Positions 25,521 to 33,979 of a stretch of DNA of 64,000 nucleotides are shown piece by piece; within the stretch, counting starts at the first letter, position 1; the number at the start of each line of letters is the position of its first letter. Location: positions 1 through 64,000 of the forward strand of contig NZ_JAFEUL010000017.1 of the NCBI RefSeq assembly GCF_016901225.1. Reading direction: 5' to 3'. This stretch comes from Actibacterium sp. 188UL27-1 (GTDB taxonomy: Bacteria; Pseudomonadota; Alphaproteobacteria; Rhodobacterales; Rhodobacteraceae). Both the position numbers and the translations under genes were made by a program. Below the pieces are notes generated by a model. The model searched no databases. It was not told where the DNA came from and saw nothing but the letters and a program-made list of their open reading frames with translations.

Positions 25521-26522
25521 ATGACCAAATTTTTGACCATCAGCCTTGCCACCTTGGCACTTGCCGGTCCCGCCATCGCGGATGGCCATGCAAAGAAGGT
25601 CGTCTTTGGCACAAACTGGTTGGCACAGGCAGAACATGGCGGTTTTTACCAATCCGTGGCTGACGGCACCTATGCGGAATGTGGCCTCGATGTCGAAATC
25701 GTCTCGGGCGGGCCCCAGGTGAACAACCGGCAACTGATGCTGGCGGGCAAGATCGACTTTCACATGGGCGGCGACATGCTCCAGGCCTTTCTGGCGGTGA
25801 AAGAAAACATTCCGGTCGTGGCTGTGGCCGCCATTTTCCAAAAGCATCCCCAAGTTATCGTGGCCCATCCCGGTGAAGCCGAAAGCTGGGAAGATCTCAA
25901 GGACCTGACCCTCCTGATCGGCGACAATGGCTACCAAAGCTATTACCAGTGGATGATCGCCGAACATGGCTTCACCGCCGAACAACGGGAACCCTACACG
26001 TTCAACCCCGGTCCCTTTCTGGCGGATAGCAAGAAAGGCATGCAGGGATACCTCAGCTCAGAGCCCTATCTGGTGGAAAAGGAAGGCGGGTTCAAACCCA
26101 ACATCTTCTTGATCGCCGATAACGGATATTCCAGCTACGCCACAACGATTGAAACGATGGCCGACACCATCACCAACACGCCTGAGGCCGTAACCTGCTT
26201 TGTCGAAGGATCGATCAAAGGGTGGTACAGCTACCTTTACGGGGACAATGCCGCCGCGAACGAGGCCATCAAGGCCGCGAACCCCGAAATGACCGACGAC
26301 AAGATCGCCTTTGCCATCGACAAGATGAAAACCGAAGGCATCGTCGAATCCGGTGATGCAGAAACCATGGGCATCGGCGTAATGACCGAAGAGAAAGTTG
26401 GCGATTTCTTCAACAAGATGGTCACAGCGGGTGTCATCGACGAAGGTATCGATTGGAAAGCGTCGTTCACCACCGATTATGTCGGGGAAGGCGTTGGCAT
26501 GGACCTGAAACCCAGCAACTGA
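25521..26522 (+). CDS. ABC transporter substrate-binding protein, NMT1/THI5-like
   Basis: The 333-residue periplasmic protein has a signal peptide (KFLTISLATLALAGPAIADG) and the NMT1/THI5-like binding fold: KVVFGTNWLAQAEHGGFYQS, with GGPQVNNRQLMLAGKIDFHM and later DNGYSSYATTIETMADTI. Relatives bind thiamine precursors, nitrate-like or base-like ligands; the ligand here is unknown. A GGGGGAG ribosome site precedes the ATG. It starts a run of nine same-strand genes, with the ATPase and permease next, so it delivers the substrate of the catabolic enzymes encoded downstream. Confidence 0.92.
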   Translation: MTKFLTISLATLALAGPAIADGHAKKVVFGTNWLAQAEHGGFYQSVADGTYAECGLDVEIVSGGPQVNNRQLMLAGKIDFHMGGDMLQAFLAVKENIPVVAVAAIFQKHPQVIVAHPGEAESWEDLKDLTLLIGDNGYQSYYQWMIAEHGFTAEQREPYTFNPGPFLADSKKGMQGYLSSEPYLVEKEGGFKPNIFLIADNGYSSYATTIETMADTITNTPEAVTCFVEGSIKGWYSYLYGDNAAANEAIKAANPEMTDDKIAFAIDKMKTEGIVESGDAETMGIGVMTEEKVGDFFNKMVTAGVIDEGIDWKASFTTDYVGEGVGMDLKPSN

Positions 26523-26587
26523 CCCTTGCGCGTGACCGGTCGGGCGACCCTCGGGGTGCCCGGTCGCATCTGTTGGAGCCGTTCTAC

Positions 26588-27370
26588 ATGCAAGCCCCCC
26601 TCCCCCTAGGATCGCGTCCGCCTGTCTTGCGGATGTCAGCCGTGGACAAGGTGTTCGGGGCCGACATCGTGGCATTGAAAGGCATGCAACTAGACGTCAA
26701 TCAAGGTGACTTCATATCTTTGCTCGGCCCGTCCGGCTGCGGCAAATCAACGGCCCTGCGCCTGATCGCGGGGCTGATGACGCCAACCACGGGGCGTATC
26801 GAATGGTCCGGCGGGACAGGGCAAGGGGACCTTGGCGTCGTCTTTCAGGAACCGACCCTGATGCCGTGGACCACCGTGGCCAAGAACGTGGCCCTGCCAT
26901 TCCGCCTGCGCGGCAAATCAGGGGCCGAAGTGGCTGACGCCATCCGCAACGCCCTGGATCTGGTCGGATTGTCGGGGTTCGAAAATGCCTATCCGCGCGA
27001 ACTATCGGGCGGCATGAAGATGCGCGTTTCCATCGCCCGCGCGTTGGTTACCAATCCGAGGCTGATCCTGATGGATGAACCCTTTGCCGCCTTGGACGAA
27101 ATCACACGGTTCAAGCTGAACAACGATCTTCTGGACCTGAAAACCAAAACGGGCTGCACCGTGATCTTCGTCACCCACTCCGTTTTCGAAAGCGTGTTCC
27201 TCAGCGACCGTATCGTTGTGATGGCTGCCCGCCCGGGTCGCGTCATCCGTACGCTGGAAGTAGACGAACCCTATCCCCGGGCCGAGGCGTTCCGCACCAC
27301 GCCCGAATATGCCGCCCATTGCCGCGCCGCCTCCGACGCGCTGCACGACGCCATGGGAATAGCGGCATGA
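26588..27370 (+). CDS. ABC transporter ATP-binding protein (nitrate/taurine/base type)
   Basis: The 260-residue ATPase has Walker A GPSGCGKST, the Q-loop in VVFQEPTLMPW, the signature LSGGMKMRVSIARAL, Walker B LILMDEPFAALD and the switch histidine in VIFVTHSVFESVF. This is the SsuB/TauB-like class that pairs with NMT1-type binding proteins. The frame is open further upstream, but family similarity starts near the ATG at 26588, with TTGGAG upstream. Its stop overlaps the permease start (ATGA). Confidence 0.94.
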   Translation: MQAPLPLGSRPPVLRMSAVDKVFGADIVALKGMQLDVNQGDFISLLGPSGCGKSTALRLIAGLMTPTTGRIEWSGGTGQGDLGVVFQEPTLMPWTTVAKNVALPFRLRGKSGAEVADAIRNALDLVGLSGFENAYPRELSGGMKMRVSIARALVTNPRLILMDEPFAALDEITRFKLNNDLLDLKTKTGCTVIFVTHSVFESVFLSDRIVVMAARPGRVIRTLEVDEPYPRAEAFRTTPEYAAHCRAASDALHDAMGIAA

Positions 27371-28221
27371 CCATCGCCAGCGACGCCCCGACCCCGACGA
27401 TGGACAGCGAAGAACTCCGGCGCGCCCGCCTGGCCCGGATCCAACTGGTCGCCAAATGGACCCTCCCCGTGATCGTAATGGCGCTGACCCTGCTGGCCTG
27501 GCACCTCTATGTCACGATCAACGAGGTTCCGCATTACATCCTGCCAAGCCCAGCCATGGTGTTCCAAACGATGTTTACCGATTGGGGGCTGCTGTCAGCC
27601 GCGGCTTGGGTCACCACAAAATTGTCGCTTTATGCCCTGGCTTTGGCGGTGATCGGTGGCGTGGCCCTCGCCGTGCTTTTCACCCAATCGAAATGGGCGG
27701 AGATGTCGTTTTTCCCCTATGCCGTGATCCTGCAAGTGACGCCTGTCATCGCGGTGGCACCCCTGATCCAGATCTATGTCGACAGCGCCTTTGCCGCCGC
27801 GTTGATCTGTGCCTGGATCGTGGCCTTCTTCCCGATCCTGTCGAACACCACGATTGGCCTGAAAAGCGCAGACCATAACCTGCGCGACCTGTTCACGATC
27901 TATGGCGCCACACGCTGGCAACGGCTGATTTTCCTCGACATCCCCTCCGCCTTGCCTTTCTTCCTGGGTGGCCTGAAAATCGCAGGCGGGCTCGCCCTGA
28001 TCGGCGCGGTTGTGGCAGAGTTTGTCATCGGCCGCTCGGGCACTGGCCTGGGTCTCGCTTCGACCCTGCTGGAGGCAAGCTACCGCTACAACTTTGCCCG
28101 GCTCTATGCCGCCCTTTTCCTGATCTCCGGCTTGGGTATCATGATTTTCGCGGCGACCTCCTTGATCTCGCACCTGTCGCTGCGCAAATGGCACGAGAGT
28201 GCGCTGAACAGGGAGAGTTGA
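27367..28221 (+). CDS. ABC transporter permease (nitrate/taurine/base type)
   Basis: The 284-residue inner-membrane protein has six or so helices and the permease coupling region in TIYGATRWQRLIFLDIPSAL, which matches the EAA loop, followed by GGLKIAGGLALIGAVVAEFV. It belongs to the SsuC/TauC-like permease class. It should pair with the ATPase whose gene it overlaps (ATGA at 27367). The next gene begins within its stop codon (TGATG), tying transport to the first catabolic enzyme. Confidence 0.94.
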   Translation: MTIASDAPTPTMDSEELRRARLARIQLVAKWTLPVIVMALTLLAWHLYVTINEVPHYILPSPAMVFQTMFTDWGLLSAAAWVTTKLSLYALALAVIGGVALAVLFTQSKWAEMSFFPYAVILQVTPVIAVAPLIQIYVDSAFAAALICAWIVAFFPILSNTTIGLKSADHNLRDLFTIYGATRWQRLIFLDIPSALPFFLGGLKIAGGLALIGAVVAEFVIGRSGTGLGLASTLLEASYRYNFARLYAALFLISGLGIMIFAATSLISHLSLRKWHESALNRES

Positions 28222-29486
28222 TGGAGTTTCGCGTTCTGCCCAGCGGCCCCGTGACCCTCCAAAACGTCCACATCCCCGCCTGCTTTCTGGATCAGCCCGG
28301 TGACCTGATCCGGACCGAGATTTCCCTGGCCGATGGCAAAATCGCCGCCCCGCAGGCGATTGCTGTCGATATGGGCGGGGCGATGGTTTTTCCGGCCTTT
28401 GTCGACATGCACACCCATCTGGATAAGGGGCATATCTGGCCGCGCTCCCCCAACCCGGACGGCACGTTCATGGGCGCGCTGACAACCGTGGGCCAGGATC
28501 GTGTGGCGCACTGGACAGCCGAAGATGTGCGTCGCCGGGCCGATTTCGCGCTGCGCTGCGCCTATGCCCACGGCACCCGCGCGATCCGCACCCATCTGGA
28601 CAGCGTGCCGCCGCAAGATGACATCACCTGGCCCGCTTTTTCCGACCTGCGCGCCGAGTGGACAGGTCGGATCGATTTGCAAGGCGTCTGTCTGATCGGC
28701 TGCGAAAAGTTCTCCACCGATGGCGAGTTTCGCCACACCGCCGATCTGGTCACCGAACATCGCGGTGTCCTGGGTATGGTGACCTACCCGGTCGATGATC
28801 TGGCAGAGCGTCTCACCGGTTTTTTGACCATGGCCGCCGAACGCGGGCTGGATGCCGATTTCCACGTGGACGAAACCATGGATCCGTCCAGCGAAACTTT
28901 ACGCGCGATAAGTTTGGCCGTGTTGGAGACGGGTTTTGCTGCACCCGTCACCGTGGGCCATTGCTGTTCCCTGTCCACGCAAGACGAGGCGCGGGCCATG
29001 GACACGTTGGATCTGGTCGCGAAAGCCGGATTGAGCGTGGTCTCCCTGCCCCTGTGCAACCTCTACCTGCAAGATCGCCACAGGGGCCGAACCCCGCGCA
29101 ATCGCGGCATCACCCTGGTGCATGAAATGGCCGCACGCGGCATCCCCGTCAGCTTTGCCTCCGACAATACCCGCGATCCGTTCTACGCCTACGGCGATCT
29201 GGATATGCTGGAGGTGATGCGCCAGGCCACCCGGATTGGCCATCTGGACCATGCGGGCCACGACTGGCCCCGCGCCTTCACGACCCATCCCGCCGCGGCC
29301 TGTGGATTTTCGGCGCCCAGCCTTGCGGTCGGATCGCCGGCCGATCTGGTGATCTGCAAGGCGCGGAACTGGACCGAGCTGTTTTCCCGCCCGCAATCGG
29401 ACCGGATCGTGCTGCGGGAGGGCCAATCGATTGACCGTACCCTGCCCGACTATGCCGAGCTTGACGACCTGATGGAGCCTGCATGA
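28221..29486 (+). CDS. Cytosine deaminase-like amidohydrolase
   Basis: The 421-residue enzyme belongs to the CodA-like branch of the amidohydrolase superfamily. Metal-site residues are visible: His64 and His66 in FVDMHTHLDKG, His215 in DFHVDETMD, His247 in VGHCCSL and Asp315 in FASDNTRD. CodA-type enzymes deaminate cytosine, isoguanine or related rings, so a nitrogen heterocycle is the likely substrate; which one cannot be read from sequence. It is coupled to the permease gene in front and overlaps the FAD oxidoreductase gene behind (ATGA). It contains a TTA leucine codon inside a palindromic stretch at 28895-28914. Confidence 0.88.
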   Translation: MEFRVLPSGPVTLQNVHIPACFLDQPGDLIRTEISLADGKIAAPQAIAVDMGGAMVFPAFVDMHTHLDKGHIWPRSPNPDGTFMGALTTVGQDRVAHWTAEDVRRRADFALRCAYAHGTRAIRTHLDSVPPQDDITWPAFSDLRAEWTGRIDLQGVCLIGCEKFSTDGEFRHTADLVTEHRGVLGMVTYPVDDLAERLTGFLTMAAERGLDADFHVDETMDPSSETLRAISLAVLETGFAAPVTVGHCCSLSTQDEARAMDTLDLVAKAGLSVVSLPLCNLYLQDRHRGRTPRNRGITLVHEMAARGIPVSFASDNTRDPFYAYGDLDMLEVMRQATRIGHLDHAGHDWPRAFTTHPAAACGFSAPSLAVGSPADLVICKARNWTELFSRPQSDRIVLREGQSIDRTLPDYAELDDLMEPA

Positions 29487-30886
29487 CACCCAACATAGAC
29501 GCCGCCAAAGCCGCCCTGTCGCACCTGGAGATTGACGACAATCCCACATCGCTCAAGGCCAAAAGCCGCGATTTCTTTTGGTATTCACCCGTTCTGAAGG
29601 CCCGGCTGGACCATTTGGTGGGCGATTTCGTCGTCTCGCCCAGGAGTGAGGCCGAGGTGATCGAGGTCCTGCGGGTCTGCTATGCCCATGACGTGCCGGT
29701 AACCACCCGGGGTGCGGGCACAGGCAATTACGGGCAGGCCATGCCACTGGCGGGCGGCTGCATCCTGCACCTCAAAAACATGGCCGCGGTGAAAGAGATC
29801 CATCCCGGCCGCGTCATCGTCGAACCCGGCTGCCTGCTGAAAGACCTCGACACCGCCTGCATCGCAGATTCGCAACAGGAAATCCGGATGTTCAGCAGCA
29901 CCTGGGCCACGGCGACGATTGGCGGGTTCATTGCGGGCGGCTCTGGCGGGGTCGGATCCTGCACCTGGGGCTCGCTGCGGGATCTGGGGAACATCCTGCG
30001 CTTGCGGGTCGTGACGATGGAAGAGGAACCGCGCGTTCTGGAATTTACCGGCCAGGAACTGGCCCGGGTCAGCCACGCCTACGGCACGAACGGGATCATT
30101 ACCGAGGTCGAGGTTCCACTGGCCCCCGCTTATGACTGGGTCCATCTGTTCGTGGCCACCGATGACTTTGCCGAGGCGGCTTTGTTCGCCCAGGATATCG
30201 CGAACGAAGACGGCATCCTAATCAAGCTGGCCACCGTGTTCGAGGCGCCCACGGCCCATGAATACTTTACGCGCGTAAAGCCCCATGTGACGGCAGAAAC
30301 CAACCTCATTGGCCTGATGGTTGCACCCCATGCCATGGATGCCTTCCAAACCTTCCTGGCCCGGCGCCCGGGGTGCCGCCTGATCTACCGCTCGGATGAT
30401 GAGAGCGGTTGGGACCGCTCCCCGGGCCTGGTTTTCGAATATGGCTGGAACCACACAACTTTACGCGCGCTAAAGGTTGATCCGTCGATCACGTATCTGC
30501 AGGTGCGATATGGCTTTCCCGATCACCTGGAGAAGATCGAACAGATCCGCGCGGCCTTTCCCGGGGAGTTGCTACAGCACCTGGAAGCCCTGCGCGAAAA
30601 CGGGAAGGTCATGTTTGCAGGTCTGACACTGGTGAAATTCACCACCGAAGAACGCCTGGACGAGATCATTCGCCACCATGAGGATATCGGCGCCATGATC
30701 TTTAACCCGCACCGCTACACCTTGGAGGAAGGCGGGCGGCAAACGGTCGATGACCGGCAATTGGCCTTCAAGCGGGAGGCCGATCCGAAGGGGCTGTTGA
30801 ATCCCGGCAAGATGATCGCCTGGGACGATCCGAACTGGGCCTTTGACCGGATGTATAGTTACCCCAATATCAAGGCCGCGGAATGA
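29483..30886 (+). CDS. FAD-binding oxidoreductase (GlcD/VAO type)
   Basis: The 467-residue protein carries a PCMH-type FAD domain: FVVSPRSEAEVIEVLRVCYA, then TTRGAGTGNYGQAMPLAGG, and ATIGGFIAGGSGGVGSCTWG for the pyrophosphate contacts. A C-terminal cap and a closing LLNPGKMIAW follow, as in glycolate or lactate oxidase relatives. It should oxidise an alcohol, hydroxy-acid or amine intermediate. No histidine or cysteine linkage to FAD is obvious. It starts inside the deaminase stop codon. Two rare features are the palindromes at 30265-30280 and 30459-30475, the latter using a TTA codon. Confidence 0.88.
   Translation: MTPNIDAAKAALSHLEIDDNPTSLKAKSRDFFWYSPVLKARLDHLVGDFVVSPRSEAEVIEVLRVCYAHDVPVTTRGAGTGNYGQAMPLAGGCILHLKNMAAVKEIHPGRVIVEPGCLLKDLDTACIADSQQEIRMFSSTWATATIGGFIAGGSGGVGSCTWGSLRDLGNILRLRVVTMEEEPRVLEFTGQELARVSHAYGTNGIITEVEVPLAPAYDWVHLFVATDDFAEAALFAQDIANEDGILIKLATVFEAPTAHEYFTRVKPHVTAETNLIGLMVAPHAMDAFQTFLARRPGCRLIYRSDDESGWDRSPGLVFEYGWNHTTLRALKVDPSITYLQVRYGFPDHLEKIEQIRAAFPGELLQHLEALRENGKVMFAGLTLVKFTTEERLDEIIRHHEDIGAMIFNPHRYTLEEGGRQTVDDRQLAFKREADPKGLLNPGKMIAWDDPNWAFDRMYSYPNIKAAE
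30265..30280. repeat. Perfect 16-bp palindrome inside the FAD oxidoreductase gene
   Basis: CTTTACGCGCGTAAAG is self-complementary. Two near-copies sharing ACTTTACGCGCG lie at 28896 (deaminase gene) and 30458 (same gene as this one). All three sit in coding DNA within 1.6 kb. Function is unknown. Confidence 0.6.
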
Positions 30887-30902
30887 CCGGCGGGCGGGGA
30901 TT

Positions 30903-30970
30903 GGGGGCAGTCTGCCCCCCTTGCCCTGGCGGGCAAATCCCCCCGAGAGTATTTTTAACAATAAGAACGG
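30903..30970 (+). repeat. Two hairpins and an intergenic repeat copy inside the catabolic operon
   Basis: GGGGGC-AGTCT-GCCCCC (30903-30919) and TTGCCC-TGGC-GGGCAA (30921-30936) are perfect stem-loops. They are followed by GAGTATTTTTAACAATAAGA and ACGG (30947-30970), which matches 22 of 24 bases at 39934-39957. The unit fills most of the only sizeable gap in the catabolic gene run, so it may tune read-through or mRNA stability. Confidence 0.65.
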
Positions 30971-30977
30971 GGCGGCG

Positions 30978-31559
30978 ATGACGCGCGCCCTTGTCCTGTT
31001 TGCCCATCCCTGCCCCGAGAGTTTCTCGGCAGCTTTGCATGGTCAGGTGGTGTCTTCCCTGCAAGAGCGTGGCTGGGACGTGGACGATTGTGACCTGAAC
31101 GCCGAGGGGTTCAACCCCGTCTTGTCAGAGGCGGAGCGGCGCGGCTACCACGACGCCCCGGCCAATTGTGAACCCGTGCAGGCTTACGCGGAGCGGGTCA
31201 AGGCGGCTCAGGCCCTGGTCATGGTCTTCCCGGTTTGGAATTTCGGCTATCCGGCGATCCTGAAGGGGTTTCTGAACCGGGTTTTTCTGCCCGGCGTCTC
31301 GTTCACATTGGTCGATGGCAAAGTGAAACCGAACCTGACCCATATCCGCAAGCTGGCCGCCGTCACCACCTATGGTGGGACGCGGATGCGGGCCGTGCTG
31401 GCGGGGGATCCACCGCGGCATTGCGTGAAGCGTGCCGTCTGGCATGTCTGTCGCCCGCGCAAGATGCGGTACCTCGCTCTTTATGACATGAACCGCGCCG
31501 ATCAGACCCGGCGCACCCGCTTTCTGAGACAAGTAAAACGCGAAATGGAGGCATTTTGA
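30978..31559 (+). CDS. Flavodoxin-fold NAD(P)H dehydrogenase (quinone) family protein, first copy
   Basis: The 193-residue protein has the NQO/KefF-type flavodoxin fold: ALVLFAHPCPESFSAALHG for FMN phosphate binding, VMVFPVWNFGYPAILKGFLN for the isoalloxazine loop, and TTYGGTRMRAVLAGD. It should carry FMN or FAD and transfer electrons from NAD(P)H. The ATG at 30978 follows a repeat-bearing gap, and the next gene encodes a paralogue starting one base after the stop. Paired copies suggest a heteromer or two steps of the same pathway. Confidence 0.85.
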   Translation: MTRALVLFAHPCPESFSAALHGQVVSSLQERGWDVDDCDLNAEGFNPVLSEAERRGYHDAPANCEPVQAYAERVKAAQALVMVFPVWNFGYPAILKGFLNRVFLPGVSFTLVDGKVKPNLTHIRKLAAVTTYGGTRMRAVLAGDPPRHCVKRAVWHVCRPRKMRYLALYDMNRADQTRRTRFLRQVKREMEAF

Positions 31560-32192
31560 ATGCGCGCGCTGGTCATCTACTGTCATCCCAAACCCGACAG
31601 CTTTAACGCTGCGATCCTGGGGGTCGTGACCGACAAATTACGGGAGGCGGGGGCGGAGTACCGTATCAGGGACCTCTACCGCGACACGTTCGAGCCGGTG
31701 CTGAGCGCCTGCGAGTTGGACGGATATCTGGATTGCCCGGCCAACCTGGAACCGGTGGCCCGCGACGTCGAAGATGTGAAATGGGCCGACACGCTGGTCT
31801 TTGTCTACCCGACCTGGTGGTATGGATTGCCGGCGATGTTGAAAGGCTGGCTCGACCGGGTTTTACTGCCTGATGTGGCGTTCCTGATGCCCGATTGTGA
31901 CCACAGCACCATTCGCCCCGGGTTAAAACATATCAAGGGAATGGCCGTTTTCACCACTTGTGGCGCCAGCTGGTGGCTGACCCAGATGGTGGGCGCGCCG
32001 GGCAAGCGGACCCTGTTTCGCGGCATCGGGTTTTTATGTGCCAAGCCACTGCGCACCGCCTTTGCGGCCCACTACCTGATGGACAGTTCCACCCCTGAAA
32101 GCCGGGCGCGCCATCTGGCCCGCGTCGGGGCGACCATGAGCCGCTTTACCGGATCGCGCAGCCGGCGGCGGCCCCGGGAAGCCACGGCATGA
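31560..32192 (+). CDS. Flavodoxin-fold NAD(P)H dehydrogenase (quinone) family protein, second copy
   Basis: The 210-residue protein is a paralogue of the preceding one. It has ALVIYCHPKPDSFNAAILG at the FMN site and FVYPTWWYGLPAMLKGWLD in the flavin loop, but a longer basic C-terminus (SRFTGSRSRRRPREA). The ATG follows the previous stop directly (TGAATG), with ATGGAGG upstream, and its own stop overlaps the oxygenase gene (ATGA). It could supply reduced flavin or reduce a quinone-like product of the pathway; no direct evidence favours either. Confidence 0.85.
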   Translation: MRALVIYCHPKPDSFNAAILGVVTDKLREAGAEYRIRDLYRDTFEPVLSACELDGYLDCPANLEPVARDVEDVKWADTLVFVYPTWWYGLPAMLKGWLDRVLLPDVAFLMPDCDHSTIRPGLKHIKGMAVFTTCGASWWLTQMVGAPGKRTLFRGIGFLCAKPLRTAFAAHYLMDSSTPESRARHLARVGATMSRFTGSRSRRRPREATA

Positions 32193-33109
32193 TCCCGGTG
32201 CTGGACTGGACGGATCACGGGCGCGACCCGGCGCGATTTGCCACTGGTCTGGGTCGGGCCTGCCGCGATACCGGATTTTTCCTGCTGAACGGGCATGGGG
32301 TGGAGGATGACCTGATCGCGGCCGTCTTTGACCAGACGGACGCGTTCTTTGCCCAGCCCGTTGAGGCGAAGGCCAAACTGGACATTCGGGTTGGCGGGGC
32401 CAATCGCGGCTGGGTCGCGTTCGGGTCAGAGAACCTGGACGATACAAGCACGGGTCAAACCGACCAGAAGGAGGCGTTCAACATCGGGTTCGACCTGGCC
32501 ACTGATGATCCGCGGATTGCTGCGGGCGAAGCGTTTCGCGCTGCCAATGTGTGGCCCGACCTGCCGGGTTTTCGGGCGACGATGCTGGCCTATTATGACG
32601 CGCTGCACCAGCTTGGCATGGCACTGCATCACCCGATTGCACGGGATCTTGGATTGGAGGGCGACCACTTCGACGGTGCGCTGGACCAACCCCTGGCCGT
32701 GCTGCGGTTGCTGCATTACCCGGCCAATCCAGATGCGGCGGGGATCGGGGCCGGAGCGCATACGGATTATGGCTCGCTCACGCTTTTGATGACGGATGGT
32801 GAGGCGGGGCTGCAGGTCAAACCACGCGGCGCGGACTGGACCGATGTGCCCCACGTTCCGGGTGCGTTCGTCGTCAATATCGGGGACTGCCTGATGCGGT
32901 GGACCAATGACATATATATCTCGACCCCGCACCGGGTCTTGCCGCCGCGACGCCGCCGCCGGTCTATCGCGTTCTTTTTGGACCCGAACCCGGATGCGGT
33001 GATCACAGCGCTGCCCGGCACGGGGGCGGCGCTTTATCCGCCGATCACGGGGGCGGATTACCTGCGGTCGCGGTTGGAGGCCACCTATACAGCCACGGCT
33101 GCGCCATGA
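32189..33109 (+). CDS. 2-oxoglutarate/Fe(II)-dependent oxygenase, isopenicillin N synthase-like
   Basis: The 306-residue protein has the IPNS-type N-terminal segment (GRACRDTGFFLLNGHGVEDD) and the double-stranded beta-helix core. Its iron ligands are His191 and Asp193 in GAHTDYGSLTLL and His248 in STPHRVLPP, with the RxS motif for 2-oxoglutarate at 257-259. This is the family of thymine 7-hydroxylase and plant-type hydroxylases, so ring or methyl-group hydroxylation of a base-like substrate is a reasonable inference. The gene overlaps both neighbours by ATGA. Confidence 0.9.
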   Translation: MIPVLDWTDHGRDPARFATGLGRACRDTGFFLLNGHGVEDDLIAAVFDQTDAFFAQPVEAKAKLDIRVGGANRGWVAFGSENLDDTSTGQTDQKEAFNIGFDLATDDPRIAAGEAFRAANVWPDLPGFRATMLAYYDALHQLGMALHHPIARDLGLEGDHFDGALDQPLAVLRLLHYPANPDAAGIGAGAHTDYGSLTLLMTDGEAGLQVKPRGADWTDVPHVPGAFVVNIGDCLMRWTNDIYISTPHRVLPPRRRRRSIAFFLDPNPDAVITALPGTGAALYPPITGADYLRSRLEATYTATAAP

Positions 33110-33900
33110 ACCGTCGCTTGGACTGGGCGGACTATCGCACCACGGAATATGCCCAGATCGACCCCATGCGCACCATCGCCATTCTCCCGACGGCGGCGGT
33201 TGAACAGCACGGGCCCCATCTGCCGGTGGGCACCGACACGATGATTGCCCAGGGCATGTTGGACCAGTTGCGTGCCACCTGCCCCGATGATCTGGATATC
33301 CGCATCCTGCCCATTCAATCCATCGGCAAATCGAACGAGCATATCCATGCGCCCGGCACCCTGACTCTGCCGGCGGAAACCGCCCTGGCGGCCTGGCTTG
33401 ACATTGGGCTGTCGGTTGCACGTGCGGGGGTCCGCAAGATCGTGATTGTAAACAGCCATGGCGGCAACCTCGATCTGATCTCGATCCTGTCGCGGGAATT
33501 GCGGGTGCGGGCCGCGATGCTCGCCGTCAAATGCCAATGGGGCAGCTTCGGCCATCCTGCGAGCATGTATTCCGACCATGAACTGGCGTTCGGCATCCAT
33601 GGGGGAGATGTTGAAACCTCGCTTATGCGCGCCTTCCGGCCCGACACTGTGGATATGGAACGGGCCGCTGATTTTCGCTCAACCGCCCAAGGAGCGGCCA
33701 TTCCGCCGATCGGGCCGATTTCCTATGGTTGGGTCGCGTCCGACCTGAACCCTGCCGGGACGGTTGGCAATGCGGCGGCGGCCACGGCTGAGAAGGGCCA
33801 GGCCACCTGCGCCCACCAGGTTGCGGGCCTTGTGCGGCTTTTGAAACAGGTGGCCGGGCATAGCCTTGACGGCCTGGAGGCCACACAGCCCCGGCTTTGA
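33106..33900 (+). CDS. Creatininase-family amidohydrolase
   Basis: The 264-residue protein carries the creatininase metal motifs: AAVEQHGPHLPVGTDT with Glu33, His35 and Asp44, then VNSHGGNLDLI and FGIHGGDVETSLM. Family members open cyclic amides such as creatinine or hydrolyse formamido-pyrimidines. A ring-opening or amide-hydrolysis step would suit a pathway with a deaminase and an oxygenase. It is the last gene of the run, coupled to the oxygenase gene by ATGA. No terminator is seen directly after it. Confidence 0.88.
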   Translation: MNRRLDWADYRTTEYAQIDPMRTIAILPTAAVEQHGPHLPVGTDTMIAQGMLDQLRATCPDDLDIRILPIQSIGKSNEHIHAPGTLTLPAETALAAWLDIGLSVARAGVRKIVIVNSHGGNLDLISILSRELRVRAAMLAVKCQWGSFGHPASMYSDHELAFGIHGGDVETSLMRAFRPDTVDMERAADFRSTAQGAAIPPIGPISYGWVASDLNPAGTVGNAAAATAEKGQATCAHQVAGLVRLLKQVAGHSLDGLEATQPRL

Positions 33901-33979
33901 CACATCTTTCACCAAACCTTGCATGGCGCCGCACAAGATTGCGGGTGTAGCGTTCCTGAAAGAGAAAAAGGAATTCACC

